Shown: one piece after another, positions 23,735-35,359 of the stretch
How the letters are laid out: each line of letters begins with the position of its first letter
Numbering within the stretch: position 1 is the stretch's first letter
From: Pyrrhosoma nymphula
Taxonomy: Eukaryota; Arthropoda; Insecta; Odonata; Coenagrionidae
Assembly (NCBI GenBank): GCA_963573305.1
Contig: OY754333.1
Span: 21,821,013-21,885,012, forward strand
Length of the DNA: 64,000 nucleotides
Direction of reading: 5' to 3'
Position numbers and translations under genes: made by a program
The notes under the pieces: generated by a model
The model's database searches: none
The model's input: the letters and a program-made list of their open reading frames with translations, nothing else
Told to the model about the DNA's origin: nothing

Positions 23735-24205
23735 AAAATATGGTGTAAAGCAAGGCAGACCGTGGCTGTTCAGTATTATGGATGAATGTGTGATAGGTAT
23801 GTGCAAGGGATGGCGTCGGTGTAATGGTTGGAGATAAAAATGTGCGATTCTATTGTACGCAGATGATGCAGTCTTGCCGTCTGAGAGCCCACAGGAATTA
23901 CAAAAGCTCCTGGATGACTTCCCTGAAGCATCGAGGAGAATTCATTTGAGGGTAAATGTGATAAAAGCCAAAGTAGTTGTTTTTGACTGTGAGAATGAGA
24001 AGAGTAATTTTGTGGTAAGGGTAAATTATGAAATAATGAAACAAATAGATGGTTTTTGTTTACCATCACCGAATACTTGCGAAAGATAGAAGGATAGATG
24101 AAGAGACTGAAATGCGTGGTAATGCCGGAAGGAGAATCGTAGGAAGGAGTATTTGTAGCATATCTAGGAAGGATTGATTGTCTAGGGAAGCGAAGATCGT
24201 AGTAT
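23735..24205 (+). pseudogene. LINE reverse transcriptase relic, second lineage
   Basis: Frames in order: GVKQGRPW (a decayed QGCPLSP motif), LLYADDAVLPSESPQELQKLLDDF with the catalytic YADD near 23860, then VNVIKAKVVVF, VRVNYEIMKQID and EMRGNAGRRIVGRSIC. The order matches LINE RTs whose tail reads EQVDEF..YLGS..., NAGRRVVGAL. Stops and frameshifts separate the pieces. The lineage is distinct from the 3/25/55-kb family because the catalytic box is YADD rather than FADD. Confidence 0.75.
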
Positions 24206-24308
24206 ACCTAAGTGCACCCCTTCCCACTTTCATGTGGAAGGGGTAGATCGCGGAAGTCATGTGTGAATGTGGTAGAAGACGCTCTAAAGAGAAAGACTAT
24301 TAGCATTT

Positions 24309-24540
24309 CTAAAGCCCGTTTTACACGGGGGACGTAATTGCACAATCTGGTGTCTGTATGAATGTGCATTTCAAATTGCACCGTGTAAAACCGTGAATTG
24401 CAAGAATGCACACGTGAATGCATGAACGCAAGATGTCAAAATAGACCCTGCTCTAATTCGGAAATGATTGCACGCCCGATTGAGAAAAACATGCAGTTTG
24501 AAGTTGTGCAATTTCGTGCCCCCTGTAAAACGGCCTAAAG
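24309..24540. mobile_element. MITE with CCGTTTTACA ends and exact 6-bp target duplication
   Basis: The element 24315-24534 begins CCCGTTTTACACGGGG and ends with the inverse of GCCGTTTTACAGGGGG. It is flanked by CTAAAG on both sides (24309-24314 and 24535-24540). It contains internal inverted words (AATTGCAC / GTGCAATT). 220 bp, non-coding. It lies just after the LINE relic. Confidence 0.85.
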
Positions 24541-25222
24541 AATAGGAGAGGGTGTATGAAGTAATGCATGCGGGTGAAAGAGAAGCGGAAGAGGTTTTTG
24601 AGGATATGGCATTATGGAGGAAATTATTAAAATGGAGCCGGCTTTCAAGGGCTGACGGCAATAAATAATATCTTCGACTTTGCCTGCCCCGAAAGGGAAT
24701 GGGACGGTATATTTAATGTGGTCCACAGTCATCGATGGCCACTGTGGTCCGTTGCACCCCGTTGTGGTCTCGGCTCTACTGACGGGTGAAGAATTGATCA
24801 ATCAGCCATTAGAATGAATTAAATTTTGGGACATTTTTCCTTCATATTGACATTCTTGAAGGTGAAGTGGATTTATGATAAGGAATGGAAAATGTTCATT
24901 GAATATTTTCTGTTTGATGCTAATGATGCATGAATGCAGTGTAAACATAAGTATATCTGAAGTACTTCGCTTATATTGAAAATGACAAGGACACAGTACA
25001 GCTTAGGCCACATAAAGATTGTTCAAATCCCTCTTTTGAGTTTATTTTCTCGAATACGCAATTCGAATGCGTTCCTCTCATATATATTTATGTATGTATT
25101 ATTATTATGTTATGTTATAATTTGGCTAATCTTGCCAGGTGGTAACAAGATATTAAGAAGCAATTTACCACCCCGACTCCCATACTATACAAATGAAATA
25201 GAATTCCAAAAATAAGATACAA

Positions 25223-25985
25223 TCATCATCATCTGAGTAATCTACCGGTTAAAGGTAGTTTATGAAGAAAGTCAGAGAATATCCAACAGGCTCTTACACG
25301 TGCAGTGCCCTATCTATCTCTAGAATTTATTTCTTCATCTCAGCGTAAGTCCTACCTTTCTTCATCCCGTCAATAAAACCTATTATCTTTCTTCCCCTTC
25401 CCCGCTTGCCCAACATCCTACACTCTATCACGGCCTTCAGCAAACCATCGTCCCTCATTACCCCTTCCAGCCACCTACCCTGTCTTTCCCTAATCTCATC
25501 TATAAGTTTCCTATCCTCACCAACTAGGTCAAGCACTTCCTCATTTGTCTTCCTTTCCGTCCAACGCACCTTCTCCATCCTCCTCCACACCCACATCTCG
25601 AAGGCCTTCAGCCTATTTTCGTCTTCCTTTCTCAAGGTCCACGTTTCTGCCCCATACAACTCCACACTCCATATCAAGCTCTTCACCAGCCTCTTTTTTA
25701 CATCCTTACTTAAGGTCCCCGTCATCAGCTCCCTTCTATTATTGAACGCTTCCTTCGCTAGCGCTATTCTCCTCCTAATGTCTTTGCTACTTTGTCCTGT
25801 TTCTTCCAGGGTACTACCCAAGTAATTAAATTGTTCCACCTACTCCAGTTTGTGTCCTACTTTTATGGCCTGTCTCGCTTTCTTTGCCCTAGAGAATCTC
25901 ATTACCTTTACATTTACCATGTTTACTCTTCATTCCGTTGTTCTCGCACTGCTTTGTCAGTGCATCTACTAAAGCTCTTCAAGTT
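25223..25985 (-). mobile_element. RTE-like LINE, 5'-truncated, copy B
   Basis: The 3' end has an ATCATCATCATC tail (25223-25235) and the family block CTACCGGTTA. Frame 25839-25327 is open for about 170 residues (EQFNYLGSTLEETGQSSKDIRRRI..., ETWTLRKEDENRLKAFEMWVWRRMEKVRW..., GKRGRGRK), the region downstream of the RT catalytic core. The catalytic domain itself is missing. The C-terminal frame here is undisturbed where copy A has a frameshift. Confidence 0.85.
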
Positions 25986-25989
25986 TGAG

Positions 25990-27690
25990 ATGTGGGATGG
26001 GAGTCCCTCTCAACTATATTACCTAGAATATGAAAGTCATTCGCAGAGAAGATACAATGTGCAAGATAAAATAAATCAGCACGTAATGCAATCCACGATT
26101 CTAAAAAGTATGTTCATAAAAATATTATCGTCACACAAATGTGAGGTCTGCTTTACCATGATTAATCATTATCTACGTTATGAGTATTCATCTGCAAAAC
26201 ACTGGGAATGAAAATGTTCTGACCAACATTTTTTCGGTCCTAAATTTGGCCATAAATCCCGAGGATGAGCGACCAGCGGTGAAAAAATATATTTAACTCT
26301 AATTGGGATTACTTACCGCCGTTATGAGTTTGTGATCATGTTTATGAGGCAACTTTATCTTTAAGTTCCCATCTCGTTTGACCGACAACTAAGTAACTCA
26401 AGTGTCACGTGTTGAAATACCTGATTCTTGGCCTCTTTTCCTTTTCAGAGCCAACGTAATTTTTCTTTCCGTGTAGCGTTCGGGGTGCTGAGGAATGGTT
26501 GAGCTTTCCGGGCAGGGTGTAGAGGATCTGTATCACTTATGCATGCATGCGGCCATTTGCAGTGTCCTGGAAAGGATACCATTGCGGAGAAAACGCAGCC
26601 AAAAATAGTGAGGAGGCTTATCGCTCTTGGACATAAAAGTGCCCGGGAAGCACTCACCGCCGACTTGGGGGAGTTTATCTTGGGTTCTCCATTCTCGATT
26701 CGCGGAAAACAAAAAAATAATAAAAAGAAATTCGGCTGACGTCTGACCTCGACCTTACGTAAAGTGTTACCCTTGGATACCGTTGAGTTAATAAACTAGA
26801 TATAAAAGTAATAACGGTGTGAATAGTGATAAGGCTTTCGTCTCGCTGAGAGTCACCAGTGTCGCAGTATCCCCTCTCTGAGCCTCTTTAACGATAGCTT
26901 TAACTCGACATGACTTGAATCAGCGCGACGCAACTTCGACGTCAAGATTCTCAATCATGTGTACCATTTTCATAGTAATTATGTAACCAATTGACAAAGC
27001 ATCCACATCTTCGAGTATGTAACTAAAACGGTTTCCGGCTCAACTGTGGAATTTCAAGTTGCAACACCTAGAAGAAAACTTCGTAACTTCCACAGATATT
27101 TAATTTAACGATCAGGTTTTATCTCGTAGAGTGAACATCCTCAGGTTGATGTTGAGGGCCGCCTGATGATGTTGAATTTTTGACGAAACCCGGTTTTAAT
27201 ACAAAATATTTGTTGAGGATACAAAGTTTTTTCATGTTTTTACTTTGGATATGCATTTTGGTCTTGGGCGTTACTTCGATATAAGTATTGGGTGGTTTTA
27301 ATTCAATCTAGTGCACGGATTACTTCTAAACACAACAGCGCACTTGTTTTCCATTAGTTTCAGACCCTGTGAACTATGCAGCGAACTTCGAAACAGATCA
27401 GGAGCATTGTTGAGGTATGCTAGACAACGAAATAACTTTGGTAATCGTATCCGTGATTGTTGTTTTTGTGTTGATCTCCAGTAAAGGCTACAAACATGGA
27501 TAATGTCAAGTATTGAAGTATTGTGAGGCAAGGCAAAAGACTTAAGTTTTTAAATTCCATATTGAGAACGAATTTGATTACTCTAGGGGCAAGTAATACT
27601 CATTTATAGTAATGGGATTTTTTAAGACAAATAAAATCGGATGATTCTTGTGAAATTGATTGGAGTTAGTACAGAAGAGAAGAAATAATA
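25990..27690. other. No gene recognised
   Basis: Mixed DNA. The stretch 26539-26739 is open on the plus strand but shows no recognisable domain. A CTGATGA...GAAACCCGG motif occurs at 27163-27194 (see findings). Confidence 0.45.
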
Positions 27691-27696
27691 CGTGCA

Positions 27697-27835
27697 ATTT
27701 TCCACAAAAATAAAATATACTTCCGACTTCCGGGTTTCAATGTTGATTAGTCATCTTAAGGTCACCTAAGACTATGTATCAACGCTGAAACCTGGGTCGG
27801 AAGAAAATTTTATTTTTTGTGGGAAACTACAAGTG
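27697..27835. repeat. Foldback repeat
   Basis: The left arm (CCACAAAAATAAAAT, CTTCCGAC, GGGTTTCAATGTTGA) is matched by the inverted right arm (TCAACGCTGAAACCTGGGTCGGAAG, ATTTTATTTTTTGTGGG). Arms are about 50 bp. Both arms carry a GAAACC word at the loop side, like the other foldbacks here. Confidence 0.7.
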
Positions 27836-28149
27836 TTATTTCTTCAATATTTTAAAGACTAAGAAAGCGATAATCGTCATGAAAGTAGGAAGGCACAAAC
27901 TGGAGCAGACGAGAAAGAATACGGATCGTAAATTATGATTAGAATATGGTGAAAGTAACTCACCGACTGCACGGAATGTGATTTGCGTAACAGTCGCATA
28001 ATCTCTTGCATTCCGAAGTTTCTTTAATACTTCCCTTCAAAATTCAGCAAGCTACGCGCTTGGCGCTTGTCCAATGTTTTCATACTCTTCTTCGGTAGCG
28101 CTGCATTCAGTTTAAAGTACATACCTACAGATGAAATCGCAGTCTTTAC

Positions 28150-28994
28150 TTAAGGTAGTTTGAGCGAAAAATCACTTCACCAAGAATTTGATGAATTTGG
28201 CCTCATTTTAAATAAAAAAACTCTCATCTTTCCAATGATATCAAAATATCAACCCCTTGCTGAACTACTTTTCGTGCAATTTGCCTAAAAATATAACCTG
28301 TTTTACATGGGATAGATTACGGCTGTGCGCTCCAGAGGAAGAATATTGAAAAAATTAGGAACTTCTAACACCAAGATTTCGTCAACAAACTAACGGTGTG
28401 TAGATTACATGTTTTTTCTATATATTCTACATGTTATTTATAAAAATGTAAGATTTGTATCTCGAGGATAGGTCAAATATGTTTTAAAAACTGTAACTCC
28501 TTGCCAACGTTTCGGTGTATAATTGACACCATTTTCAGGGCTACAATTATTCAGGGCTAACAGGGCGAAACAGGGCTTCAGGGCCTCACAGGGCGAAACG
28601 TTGGCAAGGAGTTATAGTTTTTAAAAATTTTTTGACCTATCCTCGAGATATAAATCTTACATTCCATGAAGAGGTCGATAATACAATACTTCAATTTATT
28701 TATAAAAATTAATCTATTACTCACTAATGTAATTTTTACAGAATCGCAAAAAAAACCTGCTGTTTTGAAGGGTTTTCAGCCGTACGGCGTGAAAAAATTA
28801 GTAAAGTTAGAGACTTACGTAGATATATATTTAATTAATTACTGATAATTTTGGTCATATATAATAACTATATCTTTGCGCCATTAATTCTGCAATATTT
28901 ATTTCATACTTCTTACTGACGCAGAAATAAAAAAATAAAATTTGAATATGGTTTCTATTATGACTAGGGAACCATCTCGCTCAAACCGCCTTAA
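28150..28994 (+). mobile_element. TTAA-flanked MITE, family A, copy 2
   Basis: Bounded by TTAA at 28150-28153 and 28991-28994, with ends GGTAGTTTGAGCG and CGCTCAAACCGCC. The body follows the 65-621 copy, including GTGCGCTCCAGAGG and a GTACGGCGTG block, but is interrupted at about 28402-28690 by other sequence, including a nested foldback. Confidence 0.85.
28446..28664. repeat. Nested foldback inside MITE A copy 2
   Basis: The left arm (ATGTAAGATTTGTATCTCGAGG ... GTAACTCCTTGCCAACGTTTCG) is matched by the inverted right arm (CGAAACGTTGGCAAGGAGTTA ... CCTCGAGATATAAATCTTACAT), each about 75 bp. The centre holds several CAGGGC repeats. The left arm carries a CTGAAAA-hairpin-GAAAC core on the minus strand (28509-28538). 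Confidence 0.8.
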
Positions 28995-29442
28995 ATGGAA
29001 GTTTAAATAAAGTGTACCTTTAAATAAAGCCGTGATGTATACGGGACTTCACCGTTCTGCATCACTATCTTGTGTGTTAGCCTGGAAGTGGGCGTGCCTC
29101 ACGCCATGCGCTTCCCCCGTTCACATATCGGGACTTCCTTATCGAGAGTTGGGACAGGTGCTCTCGTCCTAAGACGCTCGTTCGTCTCCTTGCCGCGCAT
29201 ACAAATCATGCCAGAAGCCACCGGTAGGTGGCGGTGAATTCTTTATCTTGTCCCTCCTTTAAGATTGGAAGAGGAATATCACTGTGATTAAAGCTGAGGC
29301 GCAGTCAGTTATTTTGATCGAACCGGTTTATCGTGTGATATGATATATATGAAGACAGTTATGATATGATATAAAACTTCATGCAAATTTTTATCAAATA
29401 TGTATTGTGTAAAAAAAACTGACCTGAGGTGCTTCAGTTTTT

Positions 29443-29950
29443 TAATAATAATAATAAATTGTTTTATTACTCCAACAAAATTATGCAGAATAGGAACTTA
29501 ATTACATACATACTGGAGTAACTTTAGGTAGTCATGAAGGACAACCTGTTTTATGGCTACCATCATTTACAAAAAGGTCATGCGCACATAGAAACGTTTT
29601 TAGACACAGAATTTGAATTTACAGTACATAAATATATTACATGGCATTACATCAAAGGAATATATCCTCCATACTTTGTCTTGTAAACAACCAAGACTGT
29701 ATTTTTTTCATAATTGAGTTATGATTTTTCGATATTAGACATGAATCCGGTAATGAATTATACACTTTTGGGCCTATGAACAAGAAACATCGGTTATATA
29801 GCGTAAGGTTAGGTTTTGGTAAAGAAATACGGGCTCTTCGTAGGGCGGAAAAAGGGTGGTTAAACAATAATAACCCAGTATTTCCACTACTAATAAAAAA
29901 TCGACGTAAAACTTTATAAATGAAATGATGTCTTAAAGGGAGCAAACCTA
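29443..29950 (-). mobile_element. CR1/jockey-type LINE 3' end
   Basis: Minus frame 29945-29652 reads ...LTLYNRCFLFIGPKVYNSLPDSCLISKNHNSIMKKIQSWLF, the well-known GPK.WNSLP tail that ends RT proteins of CR1, L2 and jockey-like LINEs. It is followed by an AT-rich 3' region and a TTA/TAA repeat tail at 29443-29456. Upstream protein is missing, so it is strongly 5'-truncated. Confidence 0.75.
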
Positions 29951-30669
29951 TACTACAGAATAAAAGAAAGGATCGTTAAGTAAACCGTAGACCACTCTGA
30001 GGAGGCATAAAGCATATGGGTACATAATTTAATGATTTCGGCTTAAGTTGTATTTCTAAGGGCCTTTATACATTTCCTACCAACGAAGTGTTGATTCCAT
30101 CAACAGGTACTAAAAATGATTGATTGGTTGACAGCAAAGTAGTAATTTATATCCCGGGAAAATTGTGAAAATAGTAAAATAACAGTCACTTTAAGGGACG
30201 GAAAATAATTACAAATGTGTCGAAACATTCGTATATACCGTTACCATCATTATATTATTTCCTAAGACTATGAAACCTCATTTAGCTTTGGGATCAAGGT
30301 ATCTGAGGATGGGTACAGCAGAGAGAGACACCAATATCCTATAACATAATGCTCACTTTCGTCATTCCACTCTTCATGTCCATTTTTCCTAATTCCTTCT
30401 CGTTTCATGGCTGCTGTCCTCTTTCCCTCTCAATCTGCGGCTCAAAAGGTAGTTCCTACGTTGAACCTAACAATTCTAATGAAGATATTGTTTAAAAAGC
30501 GTATTATTTTTCAAACGCCTTTCTCCGCTTACCCAGCATTCTCTCCTCCAAACCTTTGAGCTAATCACCGGAAAAAATGGTGAGGGAAGCGACTGATGTA
30601 GTTCATTTTGTGCATCATGTTCCATTGTTGCATTTTTCTTATTGCTGTAATGTGGTGATATGGTGGACC

Positions 30670-31226
30670 TTACGGTAGTTCCACCGTAAAATGACTTAAA
30701 TTTCATTTTATTCATATTCTGTCTACTTGTAGAAAATGTTGTCCTCTATCTGATATGAAAAACGAAAAAATACCTTTCCACGCTAATTTATTCTATAATT
30801 GAACTTGAAGTTACATGGTGTTCAATGGGGGAATGAGAGAAACACGGGGGAAAATAGTATTTTTCCATAAAATATAAATGCCATTTTTGCGGAAAACTGT
30901 TTATAAGAAGGAAATAATCCAGAGAAATTTAATATTAGTAAAATATAGGTCTCTTACTACCTTATTTATTTAGTTATTAAGGAATTACTGCCGTAATTGA
31001 AGTCAAAATTCGGTAATTCGTAAGAAATGGCGCTGCAGTCGGCTCCTATGGCTGATGTGCTCATTTAAAATACATTTGTGGAATAATCTGCATTTTTCTA
31101 CCTTAATTTTGGGTTTCTATAGGTAACGCATTACATCAGCGAAAGCAGGATTTTTTTGGACAAAATATAAAAAATGTAGAATTTAGTATTTGTTTTGACT
31201 CACACAGTCGCGGCGGAACCTCCTTA
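30670..31226 (-). mobile_element. TTAA MITE, family B, copy 1
   Basis: Inverse copy of 39357-39921. Ends are GGTAGTTCCACCG after TTAC (30670-30673) and CGGCGGAACCTCC before TTAA (31223-31226). Shared interior includes AATGGGGGAATGAGAGAAAC and GGCGCTGCAGTCGGCTCC. About 550 bp, non-coding. Confidence 0.85.
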
Positions 31227-32354
31227 AGGTGGTTGGAGTTGTTATCGTGGGCCAATGAGTTCACATTTTAATAACTTTTCTAGTAAGTCGAAAAAATAAT
31301 TATAGGACCACATTCCATCTTTTTGAGGTTATTTGTGGTAATTTTTGGAGCCTTTTCTGGTATTAAATACACCCAGGACTTCTATCTGTAAACCATTTTT
31401 TATCTCAACTTATTTATCTGCTACATTGTTGCTGTGACTACATAAACAGCCTGAAAACATTTTTACATTTATCTTAACACATCTAATCTACGTGTGTACA
31501 TCATTATGATTCCTCCCACATCTGTTGGTCGCAACACCTCTCTCAGTGATTCAACCCGGAGGTTGGTTTGGATAGTTGAGGGTAGAGCTCACCTCCCGGA
31601 CTAAGCCACAGGCGTGTGAATTATAACACATTCAGGGTAGAGGGGCCAGTTGCTTTCCCTGGGCCACCTCGCACTCCGAGGATTTTTTGTTCACCCGGAT
31701 TTGAACCCGGGACCCTTCGATCAGTAGCCAAGTACTCTTCCCACTAGACCACCACGATCCATCGCAACATGCGGTAACGGAAGTTATAAAAGAATTATAT
31801 TTTTCATTTTTGCCATACTTATTATGTACTTCTTTTTAATACTTTTAATTGCTACAGTTTTCGGCGCGGTATTCGAAATTAAGGTTAAATTATAATTTAA
31901 ATAGTTTTTTTTCTAATCATTGGCTTGGCGTGACTCCGTTATATTTGACATTTAAATACCTTGATAATGACAATTATTTGTCGAAACCATGGTCGATATA
32001 AAGTGTGTGTGGTCATTCAATAAAGTTTGTGTGTGGAATGTACAAAGCGACATTTTATTTCCAATGTCGTTGTTCCACAACGTGAAGCCTCAAACGTTAA
32101 ACCGCGTCCGTTATATTTGTTAAAAAATGTTGTAATAATATGAAATGTATCATTTTGTGTTTAGGAAAAAAATCTGTGCGGCTGTAATCGAATGATTACG
32201 AAATATATCTCATGTGCTGTGAGCCTACGTGTTAAATTAACATTGAATTTCCAAAAAAAAAACAAATCAGAATGATGCAATTTTTTCACTAATGAGAACG
32301 CGTACGCTAAGTTTCACGCTAATCTATACATAGAAAATAATCGCTCCAACCACC
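31223..32354. mobile_element. TTAA MITE, family C, with SINE inside
   Basis: It begins GGTGGTTGGAG directly after the TTAA (31223-31226) that also ends the family B element, and ends CGCTCCAACCACC at 32354. The outer parts match 40893-41200, where the 31390-31770 section (containing the tRNA-SINE) is absent, showing that section to be a later insertion here or a deletion there. No transposase. Confidence 0.75.
31490..31760 (-). mobile_element. tRNA-derived SINE, minus strand
   Basis: The minus strand from 31760 starts GGATCGTGGTGGTCTAGTGG, giving an A-box (TGGTCTAGTGG), then GGGTTCAAATCC as a B-box at 31697-31708, followed by about 190 bp of unrelated body ending near 31490. The two boxes are at tRNA spacing and a tRNA-like clover can be sketched, but the element continues far past a tRNA, so it is a SINE and not a tRNA gene. 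Confidence 0.8.
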
Positions 32355-32360
32355 GTAGCT

Positions 32361-33340
32361 AAAGCCATTTTCGCACGGTACTTGATCCAGCACAAGGTCG
32401 AGGATACTCGCTAGTATAATTGCTTTCCAGTACCGTGTGATATAGAACAAGCATGATAGCTATTATACTCGCTGGGCTACTTTATTTCGTAATTGATGCT
32501 GCACTAGTTTGTCACTAGACCCCAGTGGGACCAGTAGGACCGGGCCTGATTCTGATGCTTTCCCGATGTTCAACTTTTCCACCAAAACGTCACTAGTTTC
32601 CACCAAAACGTCATGACTTTCCGACACTACGTCATCATGTTCCACCAGAGAATCGTTCACTACATCGTTCATCGTTCAATGACTGGTGGAAAGTCAAGCT
32701 TCCCTTCCACCCGTCATCCACTTGGTGGAACAGCGCTAGTGTCGTGGTGGAAACTTTCCGACGGAAGTAAGCGTGCGGAAAGTAGACATTTTTTTGTTCG
32801 CACTTTCGAGGTAAGTTGGAAATCGGCATAAGTTTGTGACGTTCGGCTCTCCAGAGGGGGTAATTGAGCCGTTCATTGAACGGATCAAGAGTCGTTCAAT
32901 GAACGAATGGTGGAATTTTCCACCAGTCAATGACAGGTGGAAGATCAGAATCGGGCCCCTAGTGGCCGTCGACCAATCACGTTAGCTTTTACAGTCGCAG
33001 TGCGGTATTCACTTTTTTTAATCAGCGCCTCACTTTATCGCGGGTGTTACGCACTTTTTGTCGGTGAAAACAATGTGCAGTGAAAATTTCTGGAAAATCC
33101 CTGCTATTACTGCAAGCAGCCAAAAGTCGCCTTCTTTTAATGGAAATCTTCCATTTTCTTTTAACTATTCGCAACAGTGGACGACAGAACCGCTTCATCG
33201 CAAGCACAAGTTCAATGATCGTGTGAAGCCTTCTATCACGGTTTCTATCGTAATACTGGGTTCCGTCCTCAATATCAAGTACCAGCTAGCATAAGTACTA
33301 GGTCTTGTGCTGAATCAAGTATTGTGTGAAACGGGCTGAA
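32361..33340. mobile_element. About 1-kb MITE with long terminal inverted repeats
   Basis: The left end AGCCATTTTCGCACGGTACTT, followed by GATCCAGCACAAG, pairs with the inverse of the right end, AGCCCGTTTCACACAATACTT followed by GATTCAGCACAAG. The inner part holds a second set of inverted GTGGAA and GTCAATGA words around 32500-32960. Small open frames are not conserved in a recognisable way. No transposase. Confidence 0.7.
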
Positions 33341-33510
33341 CTTATTCCTCCCGTGACCCTTATAATTATAGCCATCACGTCAAGGATAAGCTTTATATTT
33401 GTAGTTCAACACCTTGAAGCCGTGTTTTGATTCGAATCTGATTGTTGATTAAAACTTATTATAAGTACGCTAAAATTAGTGGCCTCAATTGTTCTGGTCG
33501 TTATCTTTGA

Positions 33511-33574
33511 TCTACGTCTACATACTACCCCGCAAGCCGCCTCAATAGGCGTGTGGCGGGGGGGTGTTAGGACA
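33511..33574 (+). repeat. Short conserved repeat, copy 1 (CTACATACTACCCCGCAAGCC type)
   Basis: Matches 62188-62244 in the same orientation: CTACRT..A..CCYGCAAGCCRCCTCAA..GTGTGTGGCRGGGGG. The core can fold (GCC(G/A)CC with GG(C/T)GTGTGGC). From memory this motif is widespread in arthropod repeats, but I cannot place its element. Confidence 0.55.
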
Positions 33575-33579
33575 CCAGC

Positions 33580-34250
33580 TGTTTACGTATAAAAAGGAAA
33601 CGCTCTAATGAAATTACGCCTAGCATTTATTAAAGTCCCTTATTGTTCGGGGGAAAAACAAATGGGGTGATGCGTTGAAGCAAGCAGTAACATGGCTGAT
33701 TATGACAAGCTCCCGGTTCTCTCTGTAATTTAACTGGTAATATCCGTCAATGGAACCGTTTTTATGTTCTGATAATCTTTATAAGATCTAATATTTTTAT
33801 TGCTGCACAGTTGGGTTCATTGGGATCATTGATTTATGGCGAGTATCCTTATCTTCTCTCGCCTGTATTTAGCACAAAACGTCATTAAGTTTGCTTCCTG
33901 GTTCGTTGAATACAGCATCTATTGTCCCTCATTCTACCACTATGTATTTCCATGGCTTTTTATGACGCTTTCTTTTCACCTCGAAGCTTTATATTTCCTT
34001 ATTCATCGTGTTTCCTTGCGTACACGTGTACTTTCTCCTCTCTCGTACTCCACTCAATTGCTTTCTCGCTTCATAATATATTCGGTTATGAATTTATAAT
34101 TTTATGATCTTTTTGCGTATCAGTATGACTGAACCTTAATTAATGGTCACCGTGATATTTATTTATTGAGTACATTGCAAGAGGACAATACGCAGGGTGG
34201 CAACGAAACAACTAAACTAATATTATTTAGCTTGTTTATACACAATCTAC
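33580..34250. other. No gene recognised
   Basis: AT-rich. Overlapping plus-strand frames at 33836-34107 are rich in Phe, Tyr and Ser and show no family. Confidence 0.45.
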
Positions 34251-34254
34251 TATA

Positions 34255-34505
34255 TAAAAGGTTACGCGTACGTAACATATGGTTCAGTTCCTAGGTGCGG
34301 TGATTCAGATGTGTGCCAATAGATGGAAAGCGAGCTCCCATATACGTTCTCCACTCACTGGCACATGGCGCGGGCGTATGAATTTTTTAAAATGCACACA
34401 AGGGAAAGTGCTTAATAACAGCTCCGCCTGCTTCACCATAAATGTTGTGTACAAAGAAAACTCTGACATTATATGTTATATATTGTTTACCATGGTTTCG
34501 TATAT
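34255..34505 (+). repeat. Dispersed 220-bp repeat, copy 3
   Basis: Best preserved copy. Starts with GTTACGCGTACGTAAC and shares GCCAATAGATGG, GAGCTCCCATATACG, ATGGCGCGGGCG and the terminal ATATTGTTTACCATGG with 15.5 kb. Confidence 0.7.
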
Positions 34506-34747
34506 TTTTTCCTGTTTTTAACCTGTTTCATCATACTTTTCAACTAGTTAATAATAATTTTACTACATTTCGTTAGAAATTAATACGTACGTACATCAAA
34601 TTACAAAAGTACCATCATAAAATGCTAAATTAGTCCCACAAAAACAATGAAAATACGAAAAAATAATTATAAAATAACAATAAAAAATACAATAATAATT
34701 AGAGTCCAATAAAAATGTCGTCAATATTTTTTTTTACATCTCCTCCT

Positions 34748-35355
34748 TGTAACCCTCACCTTCTTCCGGTTTTTGTTACCTTACAAATTATTTTAATTAT
34801 CATATGATAATGTAAATACATACAAAATTTATGCTTTAGAAATTATCTTTTAATTTTTAAATAGGTGGATTGGGCTCAATTTACATTATGTTCAACTTTT
34901 TTTCTATTTACTAATGGTTACAATTTATTATAAGTGGCACTTATCGTTCTTGGTCTCCCTTTATTTCCCCACTCTCGTGGTCCTCTCGGAAAAATTCTTT
35001 CTCCGGCTGCCGTGCCTTCTTTCTCCGTCTTACGCTGCCGCCGCAATTTCCCCCGTTTCGGCTTACTCTCGGCTTTCCTTTCTTTCAGCTTTCCTTTCTT
35101 ACAGCTTTCCTTCCCTATACCTGCTCCTTTAACACTTCCCGTCACTTTTTGACAAACCGGCTGCTATTTCCACACTTTTATACCATGTATTTCTTCTTCT
35201 TTCGCCTTTTACCAACCGAACTCTTATTCTGCTTCTCACCTCTAACTCTCACACTTCGCGTCTCTCTTATTCTCCGCGCGTCCCTCGTTACGATTCCTTT
35301 TGTTGCCTTGTTTTGTTTATTTGTCCCTACCTACCTATTGTTACGTTATTTATGT
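34748..35355 (-). repeat. 3' LTR of gypsy-like element
   Basis: A 608-bp direct repeat of 37980-38587. Only two differences are seen by eye, both near the left edge (positions 34751 and about 34770). In the element's minus-strand orientation this is the 3' LTR. Its outer flank is CTCCTCCT. The open frames within it are the same in both LTRs and need not be genes. The start of the LTR does not show a clean TG. Confidence 0.9.
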
Positions 35356-35359
35356 AATA

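Noticed and set aside
26445..26740. Possible exon
   Set aside because: Overlapping frames on both strands but no domain, no clear splice pair and no repeated copy.
31685..31760. tRNA gene on the minus strand
   Set aside because: tRNA-like head with both boxes, but it continues into a SINE body and sits inside a MITE.
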